Below, piece after piece: positions 17,184 to 26,523 of a stretch of DNA of 64,000 nt. Below the pieces are notes generated by a model. It ran no database searches and was not told where the DNA came from. It saw nothing but the letters and a program-made list of their open reading frames with translations. The position numbers were made by a program, and so were the translations under genes. The number at the start of each line of letters is the position of its first letter. Positions within the stretch are counted from its first letter, which is position 1. The stretch comes from JAHECQ01 sp963775125 (GTDB taxonomy: Bacteria > Actinomycetota > Acidimicrobiia > Acidimicrobiales > SZUA-35), in NCBI GenBank assembly GCA_963775125.1, contig CAVZHQ010000003.1:1-64000 (forward strand). The letters are read 5' to 3'.

Positions 17184-18644
17184 GTGACGCCAGAAGAATT
17201 CCGACGTGCCGGCCACGAGCTCATCGACTGGATCGCCGACTACCGCGAGTCGTTGGAAGGCCGGCGGGTGCTGGCCGATGTCGGACCCGGCGACGTTCGT
17301 CGATCGTTGCCGGCCGAGCCGCCGGCCGTGCCCGAACCCTTCGACCGGGTGCTCGCCGACCTCGACCAGATCATCCTGCCGGGCGTCACCAACGTCCAAC
17401 ACCCCATGCACTTCGGCTGGTTCCCGTCGAACGCTGCGCTGGCTTCGGTCCTGGGCGACTTGGCCTCGTCGGGCATCGGGGGCCTCGGCATCTCGTGGGA
17501 GAGCTGCCCGTCACTGACCGAGGTCGAAGAGGTCACGTGTGACTGGATGCGCCAACTCGTCGGGCTGTCCTCCAACTGGTCGGGCACCATCCAGGACACC
17601 GCCAGCACGGCGGTCGTCGTTGCGCTGTTGGCGGCGCGGGAACGGGCTACCGACTTCAGCGAGACCCGCGGCGGGCTGCAGGCCGAGGTCGCGCCGCTGA
17701 CGGTGTACACGACGGGCCAGGCGCATTCGTCGGTCCTCAAAGCGGTGTCCATCGCCGGCTACGGGACCGGCAACCTCCGCATGGTCCCGGTCGATCCGGT
17801 GACCCGAGCCATGGTGCCCGAAGCTTTGGCCGAGATGATTACGGCCGACATCGCCTCGGGCTGTCATCCCGCAGCCGTGGTCGCGTCCATCGGGACAACG
17901 GGCACGACGGCGTTCGACTCGTTGCCCGAGATCGCAGCCGTTCTGGCGGGAGCATCGGTCGACGGCCGTCCGCCGATCTGGCTCCACGTCGATGCGGCCA
18001 TGGCCGGTTCGGCCATGATCTGCCCCGAGTTGCGTGGGTTGTGGGACGGGGTCGAGGCCGCCGACTCGCTGTCCTTCAATCCGCACAAGTGGCTCGGCAC
18101 CATCCTCGACTGCTCGCTGTTCTATGTCCGAGACCCCCAGCACCTGGTCCGGGTCTTCTCGAGCAACCCCAGCTATCTCCAGTCGAGCGCCGACGGGCAA
18201 GTCACCCAGTTCCGCGACTGGGGCATTCCGCTGGGTCGACGGTTCCGTGCGCTCAAACTCTGGTTCCATCTCCGCATCGACGGCGTCGAATCGATGCGGG
18301 TCCGGGTTCGCCGCGACCTCGCAAACGCTCGCTGGCTGGCCGAGGCCGTGGACGCCGCGCCTGGGTGGGAAGTCCTCGCGCCGGTACAGCTGCAGACCGT
18401 GTGCGTTCGCCACGTGCCCGAAGGGATCTCAGCCGAGGCCCTCGAAGCGCACACGCAGCAGTGGGCAGCCGCCCTCAACCGTTCGGGGGCCGCGTACGTG
18501 ACGCCGTCCAAGCTCGACGACCGCTGGATGGTCCGGGTATCGGTAGGCGTCGAGGGCACCGAACGGGAGCATGTGGCACGATTGTGGGAGCTGATGCAGG
18601 ACGCAGCGAGACAGGCGGAAGATGCCGGTTCGATTCTCCGATGA
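17184..18644 (+). CDS. PLP-dependent aromatic-L-amino-acid decarboxylase family
   Basis: 486 aa, the usual size of group II decarboxylases. The PLP-binding lysine is in SFNPHKWLG (~residue 302); LHVDAAMAGSAMICPE supplies the Asp contacting the pyridine ring, and TSWESCPSLTEVE-like N-terminal features fit the family. Tryptophan, tyrosine, phenylalanine or DOPA are possible substrates; which one is not evident. It overlaps a MarR gene by 23 nt, suggesting regulated amine production. Confidence 0.85.
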   Translation: MTPEEFRRAGHELIDWIADYRESLEGRRVLADVGPGDVRRSLPAEPPAVPEPFDRVLADLDQIILPGVTNVQHPMHFGWFPSNAALASVLGDLASSGIGGLGISWESCPSLTEVEEVTCDWMRQLVGLSSNWSGTIQDTASTAVVVALLAARERATDFSETRGGLQAEVAPLTVYTTGQAHSSVLKAVSIAGYGTGNLRMVPVDPVTRAMVPEALAEMITADIASGCHPAAVVASIGTTGTTAFDSLPEIAAVLAGASVDGRPPIWLHVDAAMAGSAMICPELRGLWDGVEAADSLSFNPHKWLGTILDCSLFYVRDPQHLVRVFSSNPSYLQSSADGQVTQFRDWGIPLGRRFRALKLWFHLRIDGVESMRVRVRRDLANARWLAEAVDAAPGWEVLAPVQLQTVCVRHVPEGISAEALEAHTQQWAAALNRSGAAYVTPSKLDDRWMVRVSVGVEGTEREHVARLWELMQDAARQAEDAGSILR

Positions 18645-19140
18645 CGACGACGACCTGATCGGGGTCGAACGCGACATACGGAAGCGCACGGGCGAGCTCG
18701 AACTCGACTCCGATTCCCTCGCGGCCATTTCCAACGTGTTCCGGGTCGCGAGCGCAGCCCGTTACCACTTCGAGCGCGGGGTGCTGGCCGAATTCGGACT
18801 CTCGTTCACCGCCTTCACCACGCTCTGGGTGCTCTGGGTCTGGGGCGAGCGCGAGGCGCGGCATCTTGCGGCCGACGCCGGCATCACGAAGGGCACCTTG
18901 ACCGGTGTGGTCGGAACCCTGGAGCGACGAGGTTGGGTGACCCGTCGCGTACATCCGACCGACCGCCGTTTGGTCCTGATCTCGGCCACCGAGGAGGGCG
19001 AGACGATCATGCGCAAGCTGTTCCCGATCTTCAACGCCGAAGAAGCCCGAATCAGTTCACGCCTGTCGCCCGTGGAGAAGAAGCAGCTGGCCCACGGCCT
19101 TCGAGAGATCCTCCGCTCGATCGAAGACATCGGCGGCTAG
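18622..19140 (+). CDS. MarR-family transcriptional regulator
   Basis: 172 aa. The winged helix is visible as HLAADAGITKGTLTGVVGTLERRGWVTRRVHPTDRRLVLISAT, with the DRR wing tip typical of MarR. Flanking helices would form the dimer interface. It overlaps the decarboxylase by 23 nt, so it likely senses that enzyme's substrate or product or a related aromatic compound; inference. Confidence 0.85.
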   Translation: MPVRFSDDDDDLIGVERDIRKRTGELELDSDSLAAISNVFRVASAARYHFERGVLAEFGLSFTAFTTLWVLWVWGEREARHLAADAGITKGTLTGVVGTLERRGWVTRRVHPTDRRLVLISATEEGETIMRKLFPIFNAEEARISSRLSPVEKKQLAHGLREILRSIEDIGG

Positions 19141-19210
19141 CGCAACAACCCCCATCGGGAGTGCCACGGTGCCGTTTTCGGCACGCGGGCACTTCCCGAT
19201 GCGGGCCTGG

Positions 19211-19657
19211 TCAGCGTTCGACGACGGTCCGGAGGGCGAAGCTGGAGCGAATCCGGGCGACGCCGGGGAGCTGGGCCAAGTGGGTTCGGTGGAGCTGTTC
19301 GTAGTCGTTGACGTCGGCGCAGGCGACCTGCAGGATGTAGTCGGCGTCGCCGGCCATGAGGTGGCAACTGATGACCGCCGGGTGCGCGGCCACCGCTTCC
19401 TCGAAGGTGTCGAGGACACTCTCTTCCTGGCTCTTGAGGGTGATCTCGACGAACACCGACGTCGATTGGCCGAGGAGCCGTCGATCGACCAAGGCCCGGT
19501 AGCCGTAGATGACGCCCGACTGCTCGAGCGCTCGAACGCGACGAAGGCACGCCGATGGTGACAGTCCGACCCGATCGGCCAGATCGACATTCGACAATCG
19601 ACCATCGGTTTGGAGCTGTTCGAGGATGGCCTGATCGATGGCATTCGGCTCATTCAC
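19211..19657 (-). CDS. Lrp/AsnC-family regulator, AldR-like
   Basis: 148 aa. N-terminal HTH (IDQAILEQLQTDGRLSNVDLADRVGLSPSACLRRVRALE) and a C-terminal RAM ligand-binding domain containing GDADYILQVAC. GTG start. It is divergent from alanine dehydrogenase, the arrangement of AldR-Ald pairs in actinobacteria, so it most likely controls ald in response to amino acids. Confidence 0.88.
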   Translation of the reverse strand: MNEPNAIDQAILEQLQTDGRLSNVDLADRVGLSPSACLRRVRALEQSGVIYGYRALVDRRLLGQSTSVFVEITLKSQEESVLDTFEEAVAAHPAVISCHLMAGDADYILQVACADVNDYEQLHRTHLAQLPGVARIRSSFALRTVVER

Positions 19658-19698
19658 ACATCAATCATGCGTCGTCCAGTCGGTAGGCGCAACAAAAG

Positions 19699-19761
19699 TG
19701 CAGAAGGACCCTGTCCGGCGGCCTTCTTTGCAATCGTGCGTCGCGCACAGTTCATTACCGT
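19699..19761. promoter_or_regulatory. AsnC-ald intergenic dyad and ald -10
   Basis: TGCAGAAGG (19699-19707) and CCTTCTTTGCA (19722-19732) form an imperfect dyad that may be the regulator site. TACCGT (19756-19761) lies 6 nt before the ald ATG and fits a leaderless -10. Confidence 0.4.
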
Positions 19762-19767
19762 CAACTC

Positions 19768-20889
19768 ATGAAGATCGGCGTGCCCAAGGAAATCAAGAAC
19801 CACGAGCAGCGGGTCGGACTGACCCCCACCAGTGTTCGGGAACTCGTGGCCAACGGCCATCAGGTCACGGTCGAAACCCTCGCCGGCATCGGCATCGGCG
19901 CCGACGATGCGACCTATCAGGCTGCAGGAGCCGCAATCGCCCCCACTGCGGTCGCAGTCTTCGAATCCTCCGAGCTGATCGTGAAGGTCAAGGAACCCCA
20001 AGCTGTCGAGCGGGCCATGCTCCAGCCCGGCCAGACGCTCTTCACCTATCTCCACCTGGCACCGGACCCCGACCAGACGCACGACCTCGTCAACAGCGGC
20101 GCCACGTGCATTGCCTACGAGACGGTCACCGATGCCCACGGCGGTCTTCCCCTACTGGCGCCCATGTCCAAGGTCGCCGGCCGCATGTCGATCCAGGCCG
20201 CGGCCCACGCCCTCGAGGCTCCTGCCGGCGGCGCCGGCCTGCTGCTCGGCGGTGTGCCCGGTGTGGCGCCGGCCAAGGTCGTCGTGATCGGCGGCGGTGT
20301 CGTCGGCGAACACGCCATCGAAATGGCGGTCGGCCTGGGAGCCGATGTCACCGTCCTCGACCGGAGCCTGGCAGTCCTCGACCGGTTGTCCGCTCGCTTC
20401 GGAGCTTCGCTTCGGACCATCTACTCCACCCAGGCCGCGCTCGACGAGTACGTCGTCGATGCCGACGCTGTGGTGGGTGCCGTGTTGGTCAAGGGCGCCC
20501 GCGCCCCCAAGCTCGTGACCGCCGACATGGTGCGACGCATGCGGCCGGGATCGGTGCTCGTCGATGTCGCCATCGACCAGGGCGGCGCCTTCGAGACGTC
20601 GCACGCAACCACCCACACCGCGCCCACGTACGTGGTCGATGGCGTCGTGCACTACTGCGTTGCCAACATGCCAGGAGCCGTCCCCAAGACGTCGACCTAT
20701 GCGTTGAACAACTCGACGCTTCCCTTCACCCTCGCGTTGGCAAACAAGGGCGTGCGCCAGGCGCTCGCCGACGATCTGCACCTGCGGAACGGTCTCAATG
20801 TGGCCAAGGGCCAGGTGACCGAGCAGGCCGTGGCCGCGGCGTTCGGTCTCCCCTTCGTCGATCCGTCCCATCTCCTCGACCAGATTTAG
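19768..20889 (+). CDS. ald: Alanine dehydrogenase
   Basis: 373 aa. Catalyses reversible NAD-linked deamination of L-alanine to pyruvate and ammonia. Starts MKIGVPKEIKNHEQRVGLTP; catalytic residues lie in YLHLAPDP and MSKVAGRMS; the NAD site is VVVIGGGVVGEHA (~residues 171-183). Length is standard. A leaderless -10 (TACCGT) lies 6 nt upstream, and the divergent AsnC/Lrp gene is its probable regulator. A family A hairpin lies 13 bp after the stop. Confidence 0.95.
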   Translation: MKIGVPKEIKNHEQRVGLTPTSVRELVANGHQVTVETLAGIGIGADDATYQAAGAAIAPTAVAVFESSELIVKVKEPQAVERAMLQPGQTLFTYLHLAPDPDQTHDLVNSGATCIAYETVTDAHGGLPLLAPMSKVAGRMSIQAAAHALEAPAGGAGLLLGGVPGVAPAKVVVIGGGVVGEHAIEMAVGLGADVTVLDRSLAVLDRLSARFGASLRTIYSTQAALDEYVVDADAVVGAVLVKGARAPKLVTADMVRRMRPGSVLVDVAIDQGGAFETSHATTHTAPTYVVDGVVHYCVANMPGAVPKTSTYALNNSTLPFTLALANKGVRQALADDLHLRNGLNVAKGQVTEQAVAAAFGLPFVDPSHLLDQI

Positions 20890-20902
20890 CTGTGCCCCAA
20901 CC

Positions 20903-20951
20903 GAACTGCAGTACACCGACCGCCGTTTCCGGGGTCGGCGTACTGCAGTTC
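20903..20951. repeat. Family A inverted repeat, copy 4
   Basis: Arms GAACTGCAGTAC (20903-20914) and GTACTGCAGTTC (20940-20951) are 12 bp and perfect, around CACCGACCGCCG/CGGGGTCGGC-type inner pairing. Downstream of ald; probable terminator or dispersed repeat. Confidence 0.88.
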
Positions 20952-21076
20952 TAGGGTTTTCCCTCTACCGGCCCCGGTCGCGTTGGTGCATGCTTTCGAC
21001 GCCGGGCTCCACGCGGTCGCAAGACGGCGATGAGATCGATGGCGGTGCCTGCTCCCCAAAGGCGGCGACGCCATCT

Positions 21077-21126
21077 CCAGGCTCGGGTGGAGGGCCCGAG
21101 CCTGGGACCCGCTTGCCTGAGCGGGT
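21077..21126 (+). terminator. Two adjacent hairpins before the acyl-CoA dehydrogenase
   Basis: Hairpin one: CCAGGCTCGGG (21077-21087) with CCCGAGCCTGG (21095-21105), 11 bp and a 7-nt loop. Hairpin two: ACCCGCT with AGCGGGT at about 21107-21126, followed by TTGG. There is no long T-run. They may insulate the next gene from ald read-through. Confidence 0.5.
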
Positions 21127-21162
21127 TTGGTGCCGGCCCCGAGGGTCCGCTAGGACTCAGCG

Positions 21163-22467
21163 ATGGCATGGGATTTCGAAACAGACGCTGGGTTCCAACA
21201 GGAGTTGGACTGGATCGACGACTTCGTTCGAGAGGAGATCGAGCCCCTCGACTTCATCATCAAGTCGCCGTACGACATCAAGGATCCCGTCCGGGCGGCC
21301 ATCATCCCGCCGCTGCAGAAGATCGTGCAGGACCGGAAGCTCTGGGCCTGTCACTTGGGCCCCGATCTCGGCGGACCCGGCTATGGCCAGGTGAAGCTGG
21401 CATTGATGAACGAAATCCTCGGTCGGGCCCGGTGCGCGTCCACCATCTTCGGCACCCAGGCACCTGACACGGGTAACTCCGAGATCCTGGCGCACTTCGG
21501 CACGGACGAGCAGAAGGAACAGTTCCTCGGTCCGCTCCTCCGCAACGAGATCGTGTCCTGCTACTCGATGACCGAACCCCAGGGCGGGGCCGATCCCGCA
21601 GTGTTCCGGACCTCCGCGGTGCTCGACGGCGAGGAATGGGTGATCAACGGCGAGAAGTGGTTCTCGTCGAACGCCCGTTATTCGTCGTTCCTCATCGTCA
21701 TGGCGGTCACCGATCCCGAGAACGATCTGGTTCGCAGCCAGTCGATGTTCCTCGTGCCGACCGACACGCCGGGCGTCGAGTTCATCCGAGATGTCGGGCT
21801 CGGCTACGAAAGCGAACGGGACGACGAAGGGAGCCACGCGTACCTCCGGTACAACGACGTCCGCGTTCCAGCCGAGAACCTGCTGGGCCAACGCGGCGGC
21901 GGCTTCGCCGTCTCGCAGGTCCGGCTCGGCGGTGGGCGGATCCATCACGCCATGCGCACCAGCGGACGGGTCCAGCGGATCTTCGACATGATGTGCGAAC
22001 GCGCCCTCAGCCGGAACACCAAGGGTGAAGTGCTTGGCCGCAAGCAAATGGTCCAGGAGATGATCGCCGACTCGTGGATCGAGATGGAGATGTTCCGTCT
22101 GCTGGTGCTGCGCACCGCTTGGAAGATCGACAAGCTGCAGGACTACCGTCTCGTCCGCAAGGACATCTCGGCAGTGAAGGCGGCCATGCCTACCGTCTAC
22201 CGCAACGTCGCCTCCCGCGCGCTGCAGATCCACGGCTCCCTCGGCGCTTCGTGGGAGATGCCCTTCGCCAAGGAAGTCATCGAGTCGTTCCACATGGGGC
22301 TGGCCGACGGCCCGACCGAGGTCCACAAGGTGCAGGTCGCTCGGCGGGTGCTCGACGAGTACGTGCCCTGCGACGACTTGTTCCCGTCGATGCACCTCCC
22401 CAAGCGGCGAGCCGCGGCCCAGGCCAAGTACGCCGACGTCCTCGAGTCACATCTCGCCAACCTGTAG
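21163..22467 (+). CDS. Acyl-CoA dehydrogenase family protein
   Basis: 434 aa FAD flavoprotein of the acyl-CoA dehydrogenase fold. Visible landmarks are YSMTEPQGGADP (flavin/substrate site), VINGEKWFSSNA and the C-terminal RALQIHGSLGASWEMPFAK with the catalytic-region helix ESFHMGLADGPTEVHK. It oxidises an acyl-CoA thioester at the alpha-beta position; chain length unknown. TAGGAC 6 nt before the ATG may be a leaderless -10. First gene of a likely operon with the F420-type oxidoreductase (12-nt gap) and cupin (6-nt gap). Confidence 0.88.
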   Translation: MAWDFETDAGFQQELDWIDDFVREEIEPLDFIIKSPYDIKDPVRAAIIPPLQKIVQDRKLWACHLGPDLGGPGYGQVKLALMNEILGRARCASTIFGTQAPDTGNSEILAHFGTDEQKEQFLGPLLRNEIVSCYSMTEPQGGADPAVFRTSAVLDGEEWVINGEKWFSSNARYSSFLIVMAVTDPENDLVRSQSMFLVPTDTPGVEFIRDVGLGYESERDDEGSHAYLRYNDVRVPAENLLGQRGGGFAVSQVRLGGGRIHHAMRTSGRVQRIFDMMCERALSRNTKGEVLGRKQMVQEMIADSWIEMEMFRLLVLRTAWKIDKLQDYRLVRKDISAVKAAMPTVYRNVASRALQIHGSLGASWEMPFAKEVIESFHMGLADGPTEVHKVQVARRVLDEYVPCDDLFPSMHLPKRRAAAQAKYADVLESHLANL

Positions 22468-22479
22468 TAGACCGGCATC

Positions 22480-23439
22480 ATGACCCGCGCTCGTCCCAAC
22501 TTGGCCGTCCAGATCGAACCGCAGTGGGGCTTCGGCTACCGAGAGGTCGCCGACATCGCGACGGCGGCCGAGGCGGCCGGCTGGGATGCGCTCTGGGTGT
22601 CCGACCACATCCTGTGGGACGGCGAGGCCACCGACCGCAACTGCTACGAGGCCTGGACGCTGCTGGCGGCGCTGGCCGTCGCCACCTCGACGCTGCGGCT
22701 CGGCACGCTGGTGACCTGCAACTCCTATCGGCATCCCAGCCTGTTGGCCAAGATGGCCGCAGGCATCGATGCCATCAGTGGTGGCCGGGTCGACTTCGGC
22801 ATCGGGGCCGGATGGAAGGAGGCGGAGTACCGGGCCTACGGCTACGACTTCCCGGGTATCGGCACGCGTCAGGCCCAGATGTCGGAGGCCATCGACCTCA
22901 CCCGGCTGTTGTGGACCGAGCCATACGCCGACTTCAACGGCACCCACTACCAGCTCGAGCGCGCCGTCTGCGCCCCAAAACCCGTGCAGACGCCGATGCC
23001 CATCTGGGTCGGGGGTCATGGCGACAAGCTCCTGCGCATCGTGGCCGAGAAGGCCGACGGCTGGAACATGGTCTTCGGCCGCAGCCTGGATGATCTGGCG
23101 GGTCGCCACGCGGTGCTCGACGGGCACCTGGCCGACCTCGGCCGTGATCCCGCCACGCTGAAGCGGTCGGTGTTCCTCTTCACCGCGCTGGTCGACAGCC
23201 CTGCCGAACTCGAAGCCCTGGCGTCCGACCAGAAGGCCCGCCTCGGGCCCGTGGCCGCCAATTTCATGGCCGCCGGCCAGTCGGCCGGGCTCATCGGCTC
23301 TGCGGACCAGGTCGCGTCGGCCCTGCGTGATCACACGGCCCTGGGCTTCGGCGGGCTCCACCTGCTGTTCCCCTACGGCCACGAGATCGAACAAGTCAAC
23401 CGGTTCGCCGCCGACGTCTTCCACCTCCTCGAGAACTGA
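22480..23439 (+). CDS. Luciferase-like F420-dependent oxidoreductase
   Basis: 319 aa TIM-barrel protein of the luciferase-like monooxygenase superfamily. LWVSDHIL, LGTLVTCNSYRHPSLLAKMAA and FGIGAGWKEAEYRAYG are typical of the F420-using subgroup. Cofactor F420 (rather than FMN) is inferred from this similarity and the actinobacterial setting. Substrate unknown; the operon partners suggest a role in acyl or hydrophobic compound metabolism. Confidence 0.8.
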   Translation: MTRARPNLAVQIEPQWGFGYREVADIATAAEAAGWDALWVSDHILWDGEATDRNCYEAWTLLAALAVATSTLRLGTLVTCNSYRHPSLLAKMAAGIDAISGGRVDFGIGAGWKEAEYRAYGYDFPGIGTRQAQMSEAIDLTRLLWTEPYADFNGTHYQLERAVCAPKPVQTPMPIWVGGHGDKLLRIVAEKADGWNMVFGRSLDDLAGRHAVLDGHLADLGRDPATLKRSVFLFTALVDSPAELEALASDQKARLGPVAANFMAAGQSAGLIGSADQVASALRDHTALGFGGLHLLFPYGHEIEQVNRFAADVFHLLEN

Positions 23440-23445
23440 GCGGGC

Positions 23446-23829
23446 ATGGCCGAGCGTCCAATCGTCAACCCACCAAAACTGCGGTCGACCTACATCGACC
23501 CCGAGTCCCTTCCGTGGAAGCCGTCGCAGTTCCCTGGCATCGAGGCAAAGGTTCTCTGGTCCGACCCAGCGTCGGGTCGGTCGACCATCCTGTTCAAGCT
23601 GGCGCCGGGCGCGGTCGTTCCTGCCCACACGCACGCAGGAGTGGAGCAGACGTGGGTGCTCGAGGGCACCTTCGAAGACGACGAGGGCCGAGCCCTGCCC
23701 GGTCACTTCGTCTGGCGACCCGCCGAGAATCGTCACGAAGCCAGCACTCCCGACGGTGCCCTCATCCTGTCGATGTTCGACAAGCCCAACGTCTTCGACG
23801 AGTCGAGCGGCTTCTACACCGACGACTGA
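23446..23829 (+). CDS. Cupin-domain protein
   Basis: 127 aa single cupin. Motif 1 is visible as PAHTHAGVEQTWVLEG (metal-binding His-His-Glu), and motif 2 as GHFVWRPAENRHEAST. Resembles ChrR-like/dioxygenase-like cupins. Follows the luciferase-like gene by 6 nt, so it is probably the last gene of that operon. Enzymatic role not predictable. Confidence 0.75.
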   Translation: MAERPIVNPPKLRSTYIDPESLPWKPSQFPGIEAKVLWSDPASGRSTILFKLAPGAVVPAHTHAGVEQTWVLEGTFEDDEGRALPGHFVWRPAENRHEASTPDGALILSMFDKPNVFDESSGFYTDD

Positions 23830-23857
23830 CCGACCCCACCCCAAACCCCCCCACCCG

Positions 23858-23909
23858 AGCGTTCTGTGCAGCGTTAGCCACGTCAGGCGTGGGAAACGCT
23901 GCAAATTTC
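23858..23909. repeat. Family B inverted repeat, copy 1
   Basis: Inner arms GCAGCGTTAGCCACG (23868-23882) and CGTGGGAAACGCTGC (23888-23902) form a near-perfect 15-bp stem. The whole element, including AGAACGCT and GAAATTTGC ends and G-rich flanks, reappears inverted at 43926-43978. It sits directly upstream of a leaderless gene. Confidence 0.8.
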
Positions 23910-23929
23910 GGTGGGGGAGGGTGGTGCTC

Positions 23930-23935
23930 TAGGGT
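23930..23935 (+). promoter_or_regulatory. Leaderless -10 of the second luciferase-like gene
   Basis: TAGGGT, 6 nt, then ATG 23942. Confidence 0.5.
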
Positions 23936-23941
23936 CGGGGG

Positions 23942-25187
23942 ATGCCCAAGTTTCGATTCGGTGCGTTCCTCGCCCCACATCACCTTCCCGGCGAGAGCCC
24001 GACCTTGCAGCTCCAGCGGGACCTCGACCTCGTCACCCAGCTCGATCGGCTCGGCTACCACGAGTTCTGGTGCGGCGAGCACCACTCGACGGGCTGGGAG
24101 ACCATCGCGTCGCCCGAGATGTTCCTGGCCGGCGCGGCCATGCGGACCGGTCGGATCAAGCTCGGCACCGGCGTCGTTTCGCTGCCGTACCATCACCCGT
24201 TCAACGTGGCCCAGCGCATCGTCCAGCTCGACCACATGAGCCAGGGCCGGGCGATGCTCGGCACCGGCCCGGGGGCGCTGCCCTCCGACGCCCACACCTT
24301 CGGCATCGACCCGATCGTGCTGCGCGACCGCCAGGACGAGGCCATCGGGGTCATCAAACGGCTGCTCGCGGGCGAGCCACGGTTCACGTACAAGTGCGAG
24401 TGGTTCGAGGTCAACGACGCGGCGTTGCAGATCCTGCCACTCCAGGACGAGATCCCCATGGCGGCAGCGTCGATGGTCAGCCCCTCCGGCATGACCATCG
24501 CCGGCAAGTACGGCGACGGTGCGTTGTCCATCGGTTCGATGTCGACCGAAGGCATCCAGTCCCTTCCGCTCCAGTGGAGCTTCGCCGAGGAAGCGGCGGG
24601 CAAGCACGGCCAGGTCGTCAGCCGTGACAACTGGCGTGTCATGTTCAACTGGCACATCGCCGAGACTCGGGAGAAGGCCTACGAGGAGGTCGAACACGGA
24701 CTCCTGCAGGTGGCACAACGACTACACGGTCGGCACCCTCCAGCGTCCCGGAACGCCGGCCTACAAGGACACCGACGAAGCGATCGAAGCGCTGGCCCTC
24801 GGCCCTGGCTCCGCCGCCGTCATCGGTACACCAGACGACCTCATCGCCCGTGTCCTCGAAATGTACGAAGTCACCGGCGGGTTCGGCGTTGCCATCGGTT
24901 TCGTCAACGACTGGGCCACGCCGCAGAACGTGTCCAAGAGCTGGGACATGGTGGCCCGTTACGTCATCCCCGAAGTGAACGGGCAACTCCGCTCCATGCG
25001 AGAGTCCAACCAGTTCGTCATCGACCACCGGGAGTACTTCGAGAAGGCTCAGAAAGCGGTGCTCAACAAGATCATGGAGAACGAGCGCGCGGCCGAAGCT
25101 TTCAAGACCGTGCCGACGACCAGTGCCCCCATTGCTGCGCATTACGCCCCGGAGGCGTCGGCCCCCGAAGCGGTGAGCACCGACTGA
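23942..25187 (+). pseudogene. Luciferase-like monooxygenase, single frameshift
   Basis: The first frame runs from ATG 23942 (PKFRFGAFLAPHH; GEHHSTGWETIASPEMFL) through about 24705. The second frame then continues with WHNDYTVGTLQRPGTPAYKD to the stop at 25187. One extra G in CAGGTGG near 24707 explains the change; removing it gives a ~414-aa protein of normal family length. Both halves are well conserved, so the shift may be a sequencing error. The N-terminal GEHH motif is typical of FMN-using alkanal-type luciferase relatives. Confidence 0.8.
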
Positions 25188-25207
25188 TTCCGTGGCGCGA
25201 CCGCGGC

Positions 25208-25213
25208 TAGCGT
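25208..25213 (+). promoter_or_regulatory. Leaderless -10, zinc-ribbon paralogue 1
   Basis: TAGCGT, 7 nt, then GTG 25221. The same hexamer and spacing precede all three paralogues. Confidence 0.6.
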
Positions 25214-25220
25214 GCCGGCG

Positions 25221-26513
25221 GTGGCGAGTTGCTCGAGCTGTGGATCCGGCCTGACCGGAGCGGCGCGGTACTGCTCCACGTGCGGTGCTCACGTCGACCT
25301 CGGTGACCCGATCGAGAGCAGTAGTCACTTCGCGGTGATCGATGTGTCGTCGGGCGTCGCCGGTGGCGCGAGTTCGGGTGGGAGCCCGGGTCGTGGTTCG
25401 GGCGACGGCGTGCGGTGGCCGTTGGCGCTGGGCGCGGTCTTGGTGGCAGGGCTGTTGGTGTGGATGTTGACGCGATCATCGGATGGTCCCGGCCAAGTCG
25501 AGCAGACCTTCGATGAGGAAGCCGAACGCGAGCGGGCCACGACCACCGCGCGGCCACAGACCAGCACGACCCAGGCGTCGTCGACCACCGTTCTGCCCTT
25601 TGCCTCGGCCGAGGGAGTCGAGCGTGGCCGACCGCTTCTCGGCGCGCCGGTCGGCTTGACCTTGTTCGTGGGCGGTGTCACGACCCGCGCCGTTGATCTG
25701 GACACCGGAGCCGTCTCCGAAATAGCCCTCGACGGTGCCCCGCTGTTGGTCATCGACGAGTGGCTCGTCGTCGCCAACACCGAAGGTGGGTCGTCGGTGG
25801 TGAACCGATTGGATCGCTCAGCTCGTCCGCGGTCGCTTTCGACCGGCGGTTTCGTCGCCGCGGCGTTTCCGGACGGGCCCGACCATCTCTGGGTCCCGAA
25901 TGTCTCCGAGACGAGCGGCGAACTGCAATGGACGTCGGTTTCCCTTGTGGATGGTACGACCCGAACCCTGCTCGAGCCGACCTCCCTTCGGGGCACCGCT
26001 GTCGGGCCTGAAGTTGGAGGTACCGCGTCGGGCGGTGTCTACCTGCTCAACGAGGACCGATCCACCTATCGGCGATTGGCCGACGGCAATCCGCTGGCGG
26101 TGTCGGCGGACTGGGTACTCGTGCAACTCTGCACAAGTCCGACGAGTTCCTCCTGTCGGATCTACTGGATTGACCGAAGCACGGGCCGAGAAGTCGACCG
26201 CTTCGTTCCGCCGGGGATCGAGTCTCTTTGGGGTATCTCATCGTCGCCGTCGGGCGCGTTCGTTGCCACCGAATCCGTCGAAGGCGTGACCCTGTGGGAC
26301 ATCGGGCGCGGTTCGGAGATCACGACTGACCTCTCGGGATTCAAAAGCGGCGGTGTCCTGGGGTACTCGCCCGATGACCGGTTCGTCGCGTTCGTCGGCA
26401 GAGCATCGGACGAGATCGTCATCTACGACTCGGACTCCGGGCTGTCGCATGTCATCACGATGCCGGACCGGAGGATCCGCCCTTACGGGCTTGCGTTCGG
26501 GCCGACGGGCTAG
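25221..26513 (+). CDS. Zinc-ribbon, single-TM, extracytoplasmic beta-repeat protein, paralogue 1
   Basis: 430 aa. A short N-terminal zinc ribbon (Cys 4, 7, 18, 21 in SCSSCGSGL...RYCSTCG), a Ser/Gly linker, one TM helix (~66-86, WPLALGAVLVAGLLVWMLTR), a Thr-rich linker, then ~300 residues of short beta strands with WD/Kelch-like segments (LWGISSSPSGAFVATESVEGVTLWDI; GYSPDDRFVAFVG). The last part looks like a degenerate beta-propeller outside the cell. I do not recognise a function. Its TAG stop is part of the next paralogue's -10. Confidence 0.75.
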   Translation: MASCSSCGSGLTGAARYCSTCGAHVDLGDPIESSSHFAVIDVSSGVAGGASSGGSPGRGSGDGVRWPLALGAVLVAGLLVWMLTRSSDGPGQVEQTFDEEAERERATTTARPQTSTTQASSTTVLPFASAEGVERGRPLLGAPVGLTLFVGGVTTRAVDLDTGAVSEIALDGAPLLVIDEWLVVANTEGGSSVVNRLDRSARPRSLSTGGFVAAAFPDGPDHLWVPNVSETSGELQWTSVSLVDGTTRTLLEPTSLRGTAVGPEVGGTASGGVYLLNEDRSTYRRLADGNPLAVSADWVLVQLCTSPTSSSCRIYWIDRSTGREVDRFVPPGIESLWGISSSPSGAFVATESVEGVTLWDIGRGSEITTDLSGFKSGGVLGYSPDDRFVAFVGRASDEIVIYDSDSGLSHVITMPDRRIRPYGLAFGPTG

Positions 26514-26516
26514 CGT
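26511..26516 (+). promoter_or_regulatory. Leaderless -10, zinc-ribbon paralogue 2
   Basis: TAGCGT, 7 nt, then GTG 26524. The first three bases are also the stop codon of paralogue 1. Confidence 0.6.
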
Positions 26517-26523
26517 CGCGGAC

